The notes under the pieces were generated by a model, which had not been told where the DNA came from, did no database searches, and saw only the letters and a program-made list of their open reading frames with translations. Shown one piece after another: positions 49,980 through 61,146 of a stretch of 64,000 nt of DNA. The first letter of the stretch is position 1; each line of letters starts with the position of its first letter. The stretch lies in assembly GCF_031755915.1 (NCBI RefSeq), contig NC_083382.1:5828001-5892000 (forward strand), given 5' to 3'. The stretch is from Ziziphus jujuba. Lineage: Eukaryota; Streptophyta; Magnoliopsida; Rosales; Rhamnaceae. The position numbers and the translations under genes were made by a program.

Positions 49980-51003
49980 ATGGTCCTCTTTACAATCCCT
50001 AGAAATCCCACCATTATTGGCCTGAAATTCCCAACTAGAACACCGTTTGGCCACCTCAAACTTGTTACTTTGAACAATATGAAGGCCACCATGAATAATA
50101 TTCACAAACCCCATTTTCCACCATCGAAGTTGGAGGAAGAATTAGTTGCCATGAAGGCAAAAAAGGTTTTTGAGGCATTAGAAAAAGCCATCCCTTTGAA
50201 ACACCCTGAGGAAATCCACAAGGTCATGAGATACTCGGTTTTCTCCGGTGGAAAACGCTTGCATCCAAATCTATGCTTAGCTTCATGTGAGCCAATAGGA
50301 GGTGATGAGAATTCAGCGATGCCAGCAGCTTGTGCTGTGGAAATGGTTCACACATGGTCATTGATTTTAGACGACCTCCCGTGCATCGATGACGAAGATA
50401 TCAAGCGCGGAAAGCCCGCAACACACAAGGTGTTTGGTGAAGAGACCGCAATTCGTGCTGCTAGTTCCCTTCTCTCCCTTTCCTTCTAGCATAAAGCAGA
50501 AAGGAGTATAGAAGTGCCTCTCGACCGTGTGGTTGGTGCTATTGTTGAGCTGGGCTCGGCCGTTGGCTCCACTACAGGGGGAGAACTATTGGATGTGCGC
50601 TGAGAGGGAAAGAAAGTGATCATAGAAGAATTAGAGTACAGTTATGTCAATAAATCATCAAAGCTCTTAGAGGCTTCTGTGGTTTGCGGGGCGATAATTG
50701 GAGGAGGGAATGAAATGGAAATCCAAAGGCTGAGGAAGTATGCTCCGCATCTTGGGTTGGCGTGTCAGATCGTGAACGACATTCAAGCTATCACACTGTC
50801 CACCGAAGAATTGGGAAGGACGGCCGGGAAAGATTTGGAAAGCGCAAGGCAACTTATACCAAGTTCATGGGCATTGAAGAATCTAAGAGGTTCGCGCAGA
50901 AGCTTGTAGGTCAAGCAATGGAGGAGATTGCTCTCTTTGATGCTTCAAAGGCTGCTACTTTCACTTATTGGGTTGATTACGTTTTAACAGAACTAGCATA
51001 ATA
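49980..51003 (+). pseudogene. GGPP-synthase-like pseudogene, tandem copy
   Basis: It is collinear with the intact gene at 53629-54663 and very similar, with no introns. The N-terminal region, GGKRLHPN and the first Asp-rich motif (DDLPCIDDED) are kept. Lesions relative to the intact copy: TAG replacing a Gln codon at about 50488, a 6 bp in-frame loss after AVGS (near 50570), TGA replacing a Cys codon near 50601, and a one-base loss near 50841 that shifts the frame after GKDLES. The second Asp-rich motif reads NDIQA, losing the last Asp. The 5' flank with a TATA-like box is conserved, so it may be transcribed, but the longest product would stop at residue 169. Confidence 0.92.
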
Positions 51004-53084
51004 AAATCCTTGTTTTAGTTTTAATTATTCCCCTCCCCCGCGCCCGCCCCCCCCTCTCTCCGATTGTGCTGTAGTAGTTCTGCAAACCCATGCTAGCTTC
51101 TATTAAATTTGGGTGATATTAAAATCAGATTTAAATCTTTGTTGTAATGAAGATTTTATTCAAGTGTTTTGATATCTGACTTTATGTTTAATTTAAAATA
51201 GATACATATTAAAATAACATAGTTTAAAATATTAAAATTTTCTACGAAATTTTTGCAAAATTTTATTTTTAAACCCATTGAAAGAAAATTTATCTCACAA
51301 GTGAAAATTGATATAATTTACATAATATCTATCAAAATTTTTGATATTTTTTCTTAATTTGTGTAGAAATTTTCATTACAGTATCCATATCAAATAATTT
51401 ACAATTTGGTTTAAAAATCTATAATCTCCATAGAAATTTCTGAAATTTTCATAAATTTTCACAAAAATTTTAAAAATATAAATGATTATTTTTTTATCAA
51501 AGATTTTTATAAATATTATTAATGTTTAGTAAAACTTTTCGCCAAATTAATATTATTGATATTTTTTTACCTTCTAATTGTCTTCCAATAATTAGGCAAA
51601 TAAAAATAAAAATTTCACATTTAACAAATAATATCCAAAATTACATTAAATAAGTTTACCTACCATATTTTTAAAGAAAATTAGTATTACAAGTTACAAA
51701 TTTACTTACGTATTATTATTATTATTTTTTACAATAATAAATTTAGTATATGTGTAAATATTATAAAATAAATAAAACTTAGAACATAAACAAAAATGGA
51801 AATATATGCAGGAAACATATTTTCTGCCAACCAATGTTTAAAATTTCTGCATCGATGGTATTTGATATATGTAATTTTAATTCTCAAATATTTATATCAA
51901 TAATATATTAATAATTATATGTAATATTATCAAGGAAATACATATTTTAATAATTATTTGTTACATTTCACATTGTAAAATGAAATTGAGGAGGATATAA
52001 ACAATTCTCAACCACCTAGAAATTTTTTAGACTATTGAAATGATATTTATAAAATATAATATAATTATAATAATTATTCTATATGTCTTAATTAAAAAAT
52101 AATTTATTAAATATATATTTTTTGTATTTTTATTAATAATAATATATTTTTAACTATTAACATTTATTATAAATTGATTGATTAAAAAAAATATAATAAC
52201 CATTTAATATTTTTGTAATTTCAATAGTCAATTTGATAAATAATTAATTAAACAAGTTAATACTAAAGTTTAAATAAATTTTTTTATTTTTTTAATAAAT
52301 TTCCATTTATTTTTATTATTTTTATGAATTTTTATCGATATTTGATAATTTTTTATATTTTCGTAAATATTTTTATAATTTTAACTTTTAATATTTCTAC
52401 CAATATTGAAATTTTAGACCTTACTTTCAAACTCAACTTCAAACCATGAAATTATACAATTGTCTCAAAAGGCAATGAGATATTTCTCATTTTGCAATAA
52501 AAATAATAAATGATATAATATAATTCATATGTACAATACTGTATCATTGTTATGCCTCTGCTGTCTCGAGTGTTTGATTTGGTACCAATCAAATATATAT
52601 ACAATTATATATTATTCATTTTGAAATCAAATTCTAATTAATATTCACGAAAAAAAAAAAGAATAAATAAGTTGTTATTATAAATTATTAGTCTAACTTA
52701 ACAACATGTACTGTTAATTATCTTCATCCACTGTATATTGGACTCAAGTAGGCAGGAACAGATTTACCCAAAAAAAAAAAAAAAAAGTAGGCAGGAACAA
52801 GAATCTCGGATCCATTAGTATGCAGATCAATATGGCCCATTCCGGGCCTAATAATACTCATTTATATACAATTTAAAATTTTAGTTGACTAAATCATCAA
52901 TTAATAAATATTAGTACAAATAAAGTGAAATTGATTTGTTGGTATGCCCTTTTTTCATATGTTTGGAGGGTTATAAGTTCAATATAACAAAAGTGGAGGG
53001 AATCATGTAAAATGATTAAGAAACATATATTATATTAATACAATGATATAAGCAATGGATGACTAAATAATAATAATAATATTT
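51004..53084. other. 3' flank of the GGPPS pseudogene, duplicated elsewhere
   Basis: 51001-51600 matches the 3' flank of the intact gene (54661-55330). 52430-52930 matches 59262-59720. 52740-53110 matches 55700-56070. Otherwise it is very AT-rich with no coding. A C-rich run lies at 51032-51056. Confidence 0.75.
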
Positions 53085-53090
53085 TCAACC

Positions 53091-53300
53091 TTGCAATATT
53101 TCTCAAGGTGTACTTTTTGGGAGGCTGGGATTGGACGACACCCTTGGCACTTATGGTGGGGTCTCTGCTGCGGATGTAAAGTATTGAAGAGCGGAGGGAG
53201 GTGGCGTGTGGGGAATGATTCTACAACTCGCGTATACAAAGATGCGTGGTTAACAGGTTCTGATCATTCTGTCTTTCTGCTCGTATTTTGACCAGTAATG
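53091..53300 (+). mobile_element. LINE reverse-transcriptase fragment
   Basis: Translation gives RCTFWEAGIGRHPWHLWW, then LKSGGRWRVGNDSTTRVYKD and AWL, the segment of plant LINE ORF2 between the RT core and the zinc-binding domain (family pattern: IG..PS..WRS..LL..G.RWRVGNG..I..W.D.WL). It is truncated on both sides. A shorter remnant of the same segment, TTTCCCAAGTTGTACTTTTT, lies at 56037-56065 in the same place of the next block. Confidence 0.8.
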
Positions 53301-53537
53301 GATCCAGTAAAAATGTTCAGGGGAACACTATTACACTATTATCACACGGTGCATGTATAATACTATTTTCGGATAAAATATACTTTGCTCTTTTGAATTT
53401 TTATGAATTTACCACTTTACCATTTATATTTTAAAATTACCACATCACCTTCTGATTTATTATTTTGTATCATTTTGTCTAATTTGTAGCACAAAGTGTT
53501 AAAAGCAACTGAAGTGATAATTAACATCATCTTAAGT

Positions 53538-53549
53538 TATATATATAAG
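53538..53549 (+). promoter_or_regulatory. TATA box of the GGPPS-like gene (candidate)
   Basis: TTATATATATAA lies 80-90 bp before the ATG at 53629, leaving room for a leader of about 50-60 bases. The same element is in the pseudogene at 49891-49900. Confidence 0.55.
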
Positions 53550-53628
53550 TAATGTAGCTGGACAACAAGGGCAACCCAATCAAAACAAGAACCTCCTCCT
53601 TTTTCCAATCTACCACATTTTCAATTCA

Positions 53629-54663
53629 ATGGCCCTCTTTGCTGCCATCCCTGGAAATCCCACCACTATTGGCCTGAAATCCCCATCTAGAACCCCATTT
53701 GGCCACCTCAAACTTGTTACTTTGAACAATATCAAGGCCACCATGAATAATATTCATAAATCCCATTTTCCACCATTGAAGTTGGGGGAAGAATTAGTTG
53801 CCATGAAGGCAAAAAAGGTTCTCGAAGCATTAGAAGAAGCCATCCCCTTGAAACACCCTGAGGAAATCCACAAGGCCATGAGATACTCGGTTTTCTCTGG
53901 TGGAAAACGCTTGCGTCCAACTCTATGCTTAGCTTCATGTGAGCTAGTTGGAGGTGATGAGAATTCAGCGATGCCAACAGCTTGTGCTGTGGAAATGGTT
54001 CAGGCAATGTCATTGATTTTAGATGACCTCCCATGCATGGATGACGAAGATATCAGGCGAGGAAAGCCCGCAACACACAAGGTGTTTGGTGAAGAGACTG
54101 CAATTCTTGCTGCTAGTTCCCTTCTCTCCCTTTCCTTCCAGCATATAGCAGAAAGGAGTATAGGAGTGCCTCTCGATCGTGTGGTTGGTGCAATTGTTGA
54201 GCTGGGTTCGGCCGTTGGCTCATTAGGGGTTCTGGGAGGAGAACTATTGGATGTGCACTGCGAGGGAAAGGAAGTGAGCATGGAAGAGTTAGAGAACATT
54301 TGTGTCGCTAAATCATCAAAGCTCTTAGAGGCTTCTGTGGTTTGCGGGGCCATAATTGGAGGAGGGAATGAAATGGAGATCCAAAGGTTGAGGAAGTATG
54401 CTCGGCATCTTGGGTTGGGGTGTCAGATCTTGAACGACATTCAAGATATCATAATGTCCACCGAGGAATTGGGAAGGACAGCCGGGAAAGATTTGGAGAA
54501 CGACAAGGCAACTTATACCAAGTTCATGGGCATTGAAGAATCTAAGAGGTTCTCGCAGAAGCTTATAGGTCAAGCAATGGAGGAGATTGCTCTCTTTGAT
54601 GCTTCAAAGGCTGCTCCTTTCACTTATTGGGCTAATTACTTTTTAACAGAACTAGCGTACTAA
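53629..54663 (+). CDS. Geranylgeranyl-diphosphate-synthase-like protein, intact
   Basis: A 344-residue intronless ORF, the usual length and structure for plant GGPPS, which condenses IPP with allylic diphosphates to C20 in plastids or other organelles. Residues 1-50 look like a transit peptide. Family motifs: GGKRLRP (91-97), CLASC (100-104), first Asp-rich motif DDLPCMDD (132-139), RRGKPATHKVFGE (143-155). Unusual: the second Asp-rich motif, normally DDILD, is NDIQD (269-273); the KT motif is KS (228-229); the usual GQ..D segment is GGELLD (203-208); the His normally before the first DD is Leu. These sit in the substrate and magnesium sites, so activity, product length or a subunit-only role is open. 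A pseudogene copy lies 3.6 kb upstream. The start was chosen because the copies' homology begins there and a TATA box precedes it. Confidence 0.9.
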   Translation: MALFAAIPGNPTTIGLKSPSRTPFGHLKLVTLNNIKATMNNIHKSHFPPLKLGEELVAMKAKKVLEALEEAIPLKHPEEIHKAMRYSVFSGGKRLRPTLCLASCELVGGDENSAMPTACAVEMVQAMSLILDDLPCMDDEDIRRGKPATHKVFGEETAILAASSLLSLSFQHIAERSIGVPLDRVVGAIVELGSAVGSLGVLGGELLDVHCEGKEVSMEELENICVAKSSKLLEASVVCGAIIGGGNEMEIQRLRKYARHLGLGCQILNDIQDIIMSTEELGRTAGKDLENDKATYTKFMGIEESKRFSQKLIGQAMEEIALFDASKAAPFTYWANYFLTELAY

Positions 54664-56141
54664 AATCCTTGTTGTAGTTTTAATTATTTATTATTATCTT
54701 TTGTTTCTCCAATGGTGCTGTGGTAGTCCTGCAAACCCATGCTAGCTTCTATTAAATTTGGCTAATATTAAAACAAGATTTAAATCTTGATTGTAATGAA
54801 GATTTTATTCAAATGTTTTGATATCTGACTTGATATTTAATTTTAGATAGATATATATTAAAATAGTATAGTTTAAAATATCAAAATTTTTTTGTAAAAT
54901 TTTTATAAAATTTTCTTTTTTTGAATACATCTTTACCTTTCAAATGAAAAAAGATATAATTTTCATAATATCCATTAAAAATTTATCTTTCAAATGGAAA
55001 CTGATATAATTTTCATAATATCCATAAAAAATTTTGATATTTTTTTCATAATTTTCATGAAAATTTTTATTATAGTATTTTCATCAAATTTTTTACAATT
55101 TGGTTTAAAACTTCAAAAATTTCCATGAAAATTTTTGAAATTTTTATAATTTTTCATAGAATTTTGGAAATATATATGATTTTTATATTTAAATTTTTTT
55201 ATCAAAGATTTTTCTAAATATTATTGATATTTAGTAAAAAAATTTCCAAATTAATATTATTAGTAGTTTTTTACTTTTCAATTGTCTTTTAATAATTAGA
55301 CAAATAAAAATAAAAAAATTTACATTTAACTAACAATGTTTATAATTACATTAGACAAGTTTTATCTATCATATTTTTTAAAAAAATTAGGATCACAAAT
55401 TATAAATTTATCTTATTATTATTATTTTTTTACAATAATAAATTTAATATATGTATAAATATTATAAAATAGATAAAAATTAAAACATAAAAAAAATTTA
55501 AAAATAAAAAAAATATAATTTCTGCAAAGCAAAGTTCCTGATGGTATTTGATACATATAAACTTAATTTTCAAATTTTTATATTAATAATTATATATAAA
55601 ATTATAAAAAAAAATATCTCTTTTAACGTTTGTTATGAACCGTTTTTAGCTATCAATACTGCTTATGTATGATCAGAATTGTCTTCTCAACCAGTATCTT
55701 CTCCCACTGGTATACAGAACGCGAGTAGGCAGGCACAGAAATCTCGGATCCATTTACTACGCAGATCCCCATGGCCCATTCCAAGCCTAATAATACTCAT
55801 TTATATAATTTAAAATTTTAGTTGACTAAATCATCAATTAATAAATATTAGTAAAATAAAGTGAAATTGATTTGTTGGTATATCCTTCATCTATATTTAT
55901 TTATAGGTTAAAAGTTCAATATAACAAAAGTAGAGGGAATCATTGTAATGTGATTAAAAAATATATATTATATTAATACAATGATATAAGCAATGGATGA
56001 CAAAATAATAATAATAATAATATTTTCAACTCTGCGATATTTCCCAAGTTGTACTTTTTGGCAGCTCAATTTCACTTAGTTAAAAAAATAAATAAGTATT
56101 TTATTGTAGATAAAGATATAATTTCTATTTCAATTGCAAAT
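54664..56141. other. 3' flank of the GGPPS-like gene, duplicated DNA
   Basis: 54664-55640 matches the 3' flank of the pseudogene. 55700-56070 matches 52740-53110, including the clipped LINE remnant at 56037-56065. AT-rich, no gene. Confidence 0.75.
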
Positions 56142-56285
56142 AATTTTTTTAACATAAATTAAAGATAAGTATTATTGCACCAAGAAATTGTAAAGAAATA
56201 CTGAAAACAAAATTAATTATAATTAATAAGTATATTCTATGAGAAAATAAAATTAAAGATAAGTAATAAATAAATAAATAAAAGT
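56142..56285. repeat. Second copy of the 9385-9525 segment
   Basis: TTTTTTAACATAAATTAAAG through AAAATTAAAGATAAGTAATA. It precedes a LINE copy here as it does at 9.4 kb. Confidence 0.85.
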
Positions 56286-56459
56286 GGTAGCCTGGCGCAT
56301 GTTGGAAGGAGAAGAGGGGAAAAAAAAAAAAAAACAAAAGAATTTCGAGAAGGGGGAAATCACAAGAGTTCTATGATGTCTTCAAGGGTGTGTGTTTTAT
56401 GATTCGTTTACATCTTTGTGTTGTTGTGCACTTACTGATTTATCATATTATCATAAAAA

Positions 56460-57115
56460 CGGTTTGCATGGACATCGTGGAGTCTATGGAATCGAAGGAA
56501 CACAGTCCTTCATGACAATATTGGTTCAATCGTATATGGTCGTGTTATACAATGAGGTTCTGTTACATCTGGAATATAAGGACGCTATGAAATTGGATGA
56601 AGTTTGTCCAATTACTTGTGCATATAGCGGTTGGGTCCCTTCGATTGGCGACACTTTGAAAGTTGATGTTGATGCTTCCGTTCATGCACTAGCAAAGCCT
56701 TTTTTAAAGTTGTTTGGGATGTGTTCAACTGCAGAATTAATTGTGATTAAGGAGTCTTATCATTTTTCCTTCTCAGGTAGGTTTCCAAAGAGGGGGGAGA
56801 TGTTGAGTGATTCTCTTAGTGCTGTCCATTTAGTGAATAATGTTAGTTTGGATAGAAATCTAGATCCTAACTGCATTTTAGTAGATGATATTAAGAGGTT
56901 ATTGTGGAAATGTGATGGTTGAATTTGTTCTTATGTGGGTAGGGAGTCAAACTGTGTGGCTCAATATTGTCTTGCTAAGCATGATGTTCTATTGACTGAT
57001 TATGAGTCTTGGCTTGGGAATTGGCCTTCTTGGCTTTTAACTCATTTTCAAGCTGGTATTTGTACTCTGTTTCTGCGTAATGAAGTATCTTTGTTTTTTT
57101 ATTTCAAAAAAAAAA
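56460..57115 (+). mobile_element. LINE 3' end, third copy, with part of RNase H deleted
   Basis: It matches 15596-16310. It reads TLKVDVDASV then directly HALAKPFLKLF: about 65 bp present at 15812-15880, coding the GVGVVVRNAAGDLMGS part of RNase H, is missing. The tail GRESNCVAQYCLAKHD and an A-run at 57106-57115 follow. A TGA at about 56920 interrupts it. Upstream, 56286-56459 has no match to the first copy. Confidence 0.8.
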
Positions 57116-57135
57116 AGGAAAAAATTGCACATTTA

Positions 57136-57277
57136 AGAATTGTATATAAGTAAGATTTTTTTTTGCAAAAGATAAAATAAAATTATTAAATATGATTAAC
57201 TCAGTTAAGAATTGTATATAAGTAAGATTTTTTTTTGCAAAAGATAAAATAAAATTATTAAATATGATTAACTCAAT
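57136..57277. repeat. 70 bp tandem duplication in LINE flank
   Basis: AGAATTGTATATAAGTAAGA and the following 50 bases occur twice in a row. The other copies of the flank have it once. Confidence 0.92.
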
Positions 57278-59061
57278 TGATAAGTTATTTACCGTTGAAA
57301 AGTCGTAAATTTGAAACATCAATGCAAAGTAAAAGTTATTGTAAATGAGAAGAAAAAAAAATCTAACTAATGATTTATAACAGTTAACGTATACAACTTG
57401 ATTTTCATAAACAACTTTACAAGTTGTATATATAATATTATTTTCCCTTGCAAAACTTCTAACCTTATTATTATTATTATTATTATTATTTTGTCAATTC
57501 TAACACATTTATTGGTCATGGATAACTTTGCAAGTTGTATTGATAATATGATTTTTTCTTGCAACAAAATCCAACTAAATTATATATTATGCATATGATT
57601 CGTGATAGTTAATATGACACTTAATATATATAACTTGAGTTTTCATAAACAATTTCGTAAGTTGTATATATAGTATTGTTTTTCCTTGCATAAATTCTAA
57701 CCTAAATTATTGGTCATGGACAACTTTACAAGTTGTATTGATTATATGATTTTTTCTTGCAACAAAATCTATCTAAATTATTGACCATGCATATGATTTA
57801 TAACTATTAATTAAAATAAGAACGATATGTGGCTTTCATATGGGGGCACCATGCCTTGCCTTCATCCTTACTATTCTGTGTGGCATCTTATGATTAGTCT
57901 ATGTGGTTCATATGTTTGTTTTTGATAAATTTATAGTTAATGCAAATTTGTCAACTGTGCAAGTTGTATAAATAATAAGATTTTTTTCTTGAAAAAAAAA
58001 ATTACTAAATTATTGCATATGATTCATAACTATTATTTGAAATAAGAATAATAATTGCCTCCATATCGGTGTGAGGAGAAAATCTTGCATGATTGCCTCC
58101 CTATCCCAACCTCCCACTAATTTATTGCCATCTGTTCAATCGCTTACCAACCTGGTGAAGATATTTGCCATATTAAAAACACTATCCAGCTCACCATTTT
58201 TCTATTGAGAAAATAAAATTTTAATCAAAAACATTTTATTCGTATTGTTTCTTTTTCCAGAGGCTCTGGCTTTCGTCCATGGTTAGTTAGAGCTGCAGCT
58301 TGAAAATATCTCTTCTTCTAGAGTCGTCTTGCTGGTTATTCAACACAGAAAGCATTACTAAAACTTTGGTTTGGTAAAGGGGATTCTTTTGCAGCTTTGT
58401 TGCTTCTCTTGGAGAAGTTTCTTCTTCAACTTTATTGATAATTTCTGTTTGTCTAATCTCAAATTTGATGAATAATTTTTTGTAAAAGCAACAAAATAAG
58501 ATTATAATCTTTAGAGCAAACTATTCACCCAGATACTATCAAATTTAAAATCACCACAAATAGAAACTCCCAAAAAAATAAAAAAAAATAAAAAAAAAAC
58601 AGTATCCCAAATCTTGTAAATCCGAAAAAAAAAAAAGAAAAAAAAAAAGGAAAATACAATCCCCAAAGCTTAAGAAAACATCAAGGGGCAAAAAAAAAAA
58701 AAAAGGCAAAAAATGTTTAATTAATTATTTATGTTTATTTTGAATTTAAACCTTATTCTCATTATTATATGCCTAAGTCTAAAGGAAAAAAAAAAAAGAA
58801 AAAAAAACCGTAACTTTTTTAAAAGCATTTTATTAAATTATTTATGTTTATTGTCAATTTAAATCATATTTTTATTAATATATGCCTAAGTAGTTAAAAG
58901 AAAAACCAAAAAATTTTAGTTCATTTTATTGTAAAATCTTATTTATCTAACTAAATATTGATTTTTCATATTGCATGCTATTAAGCTTTTGTTTATGCAA
59001 ACTAAGTTTATATATATTTTTTGTCATAAACTAAGTTATATAGTTTGTTATTATTTTTTCT
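57278..59061. other. AT-rich DNA, no gene
   Basis: 57278-57610 is the LINE 3' flank shared with 16311-16680. 58066-58198 resembles the reverse complement of about 18126-18275. 58560-58800 has many A-runs. No coding was seen. Confidence 0.6.
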
Positions 59062-59720
59062 TATTGTAGTTTTAATTACTTTTTTTTTTTTTTCCAATTT
59101 TGCTGTGGTAGTCCTGCAATCCCATGCCAGCTTCTATTAAATTTGGATTAAGATTAAAATCAGATTTAAATCTTGGTTGTAATAAAGATTTTATTCAAGC
59201 GTTTTGATATCTGACTTGAGGCTTAATTTTAGATAGATATAAATTAAAATTAGAAATTTTAAATGAAGATTTCAAACTAAACTTGAAACCATGAAATTAT
59301 AGAATTGTCTCAAAAGGCAATGAGATATTCTCTTTTTGCAATAAAATAAATGATAAAATTAATTCATATGTACAATACTATATTATTGTTATGCATCTGC
59401 TTTCGCAAGTTTTTTGATTTGGTACCAATCAAATATATACACAATTATATATTATTCATTTTGAACCAAATTCTAATTAATATTCACGAAAAATAAAAAA
59501 TAAAAAAAAGGATTAAATAAGTTGTTATTATAAATGATTAGTTTACCTTACCGACGTGTACTGTTAACTATCTTCTTCCTCAGATCCATTACTTAGTTTG
59601 TGGATCCCCACGGCCCATAGGTTCATAGGGCCTTTCCATGATTCCAAACCTAATAATATTCATTTATATAATTTAAAATTTTTGTTGACTAAATCATCAA
59701 TTAATAAATATGATTACAAT
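59062..59720 (+). repeat. Third copy of the GGPPS 3' flank, without the gene
   Basis: It starts at GTAGTTTTAATTA, equivalent to a point about 13 bases after the GGPPS stop codon (54676), and continues with GCTGTGGTAGTCCTGCAA. It then matches 52430-52930 (CTCAAAAGGCAATGAGATAT and others). The coding part was lost or never copied. Confidence 0.88.
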
Positions 59721-60475
59721 CAAACGAGCCTGACTCAGTTAATATATCTCTCGCATACATTCGTATGAGTATGAGGTGGCAGATTCGAAAAAACAAATAT
59801 AGGATCTGAGGACTTGTCAAGTTATTTTGCCACCATGTTACACAAAGCTTTTCGAGGAATTTGACCCAATGCCCTCATAGGGATGAGCTTCATGATTTTT
59901 ATCCCTTTATTTGGTATTTTTTTTTCTACTTTTTTAATTTTTAATAATCTCAAAATATCCTTATATTCAAATTAAATATTTTTACTTCTTTTTTTTATTC
60001 ACCGGATTGTTCTCTTCTCCTTCATCACCCTTCCCCAAAGCTGGCTCATCTCTTCACATTCATCAAACTTTCTTCACTTAGTTGCCATTTTGCCAAACAA
60101 TCCCATTTCGTCTCTCCGATCACCAAAATTCCATACAAAGAAATTGATTGTTTGGAATTCGAAATTAAGATATTGTGAAGAAGGAGGACGTGGATTTGTA
60201 TACGAAGCTCATGGGTGGTGCTGCATGGCAGAAGCAAATGACCAAGCTTGCTGTTTCACTTGGCCTCTCTAATAAAATGCTTGGTCTGTTTGCTTCATTT
60301 TTTCTTTGACTTTTCGATTTGAGTGGTTTCTAGGATTTTTTTTAAAACATTTGTGGGATGTTTTTTTTTTTTTTCCTGATTAAATTTGGGATAAGTTGGA
60401 ATCGAAATTAGGCTTATGTTTTGTTTTTGCTATTTCTGTAATTTTTTCCTTATGCTTTTGTAATTTTTGTTTTAG
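59721..60475. other. Upstream region of the PHYLLO-like exons
   Basis: 59812-59850 repeats 46657-46695. The ORF around 60100-60290 may include a first exon (frames contain RYCEEGGRGFV or KKEDVDLYTKLMGGAAW), but no ATG in a supported frame was found, and neither frame matches the transit-peptide region of PHYLLO that I know. Intron-like pyrimidine-rich DNA follows to the acceptor at 60474-60475. Confidence 0.5.
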
Positions 60476-60996
60476 GTAGTGTTCCGTGTGCGATTTGACG
60501 GTTCGATAATGGAAATTGGCAAGGATTCGGGAATGGAGGAGGGGGATTTTGTGGTGGAGACTTGCATTACACGTACTCTACCCCCGGCATTGACGCTTGA
60601 GAAGGGATTAGAGAGTATCAAAGATGCTGTGGGGAAGTTGAAGTTGAATCCTCCTTCTACCTCCAGTGGGTTCTTTCGGTTTCAGGTACTGGAAAATTTC
60701 GTAAGACTTTGCTATTTTGATACTATGTCATTTTGTTTGGTTTTCATTTCATATGTGATTCTGTGAGGATTTCTACAGGTCGCTGTGTCTTCCAGTGCAA
60801 AAGCTTTGGATTGGTTTGCCTGTCAGTCAGAGTCTTTCGAGGTTTTCCCTCTGTTTTTATGTCGAAGGAAACAGAAAATCCTGATTGTAAATCGCTTTAT
60901 GTGAATGAAACCGTTGGAGTTTTTGGAATTGGGTCTGCTGTTCACTTTACACAAAGTTCTTCTTCTATCTCAGGAGAGAAGACAACGACCAAAAGG
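60476..60996 (+). pseudogene. PHYLLO: PHYLLO, N-terminal MenF exons, frameshifted
   Basis: Exon 60476-60685 reads RFDGSIME, ITRTLPPALTLEKGLESIKD and PPSTSSGFFRFQ. After a GT-AG intron, exon 60779-60996 reads VAVSSSAKALDWF, SKETENPDCKSLYVNETVGV and FGIGSAVHFTQ. This is the start of the MenF (isochorismate-synthase-like) module of PHYLLO, the chloroplast fusion protein that makes the naphthoquinone ring of phylloquinone. A T is missing in the run at 60854-60858, so ALDWF and SKETEN parts are in different frames. No later MenF, MenD, MenC or MenH exon is seen before the next gene at 62530. So this is a truncated, shifted fragment rather than a working locus; a sequencing error in the T-run could explain the shift but not the missing exons. 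Confidence 0.8.
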
Positions 60997-61106
60997 TTTA
61001 GATTCTCGTATCTCTTATTTCTCACTCATCAAAAGCGTCTCCTATGGTGATTTATGGGTTGCATTTGGTTTTTGTTGTTTGTTGTTTGTTGTCTGTTGTT
61101 CATTAA

Positions 61107-61146
<40 letters not shown>

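Noticed and set aside
59740..59800. Possible tRNA-derived SINE (GGCAGATTCGAA resembles a B box)
   Set aside because: No matching A box at proper spacing, no tail and no target duplication found.
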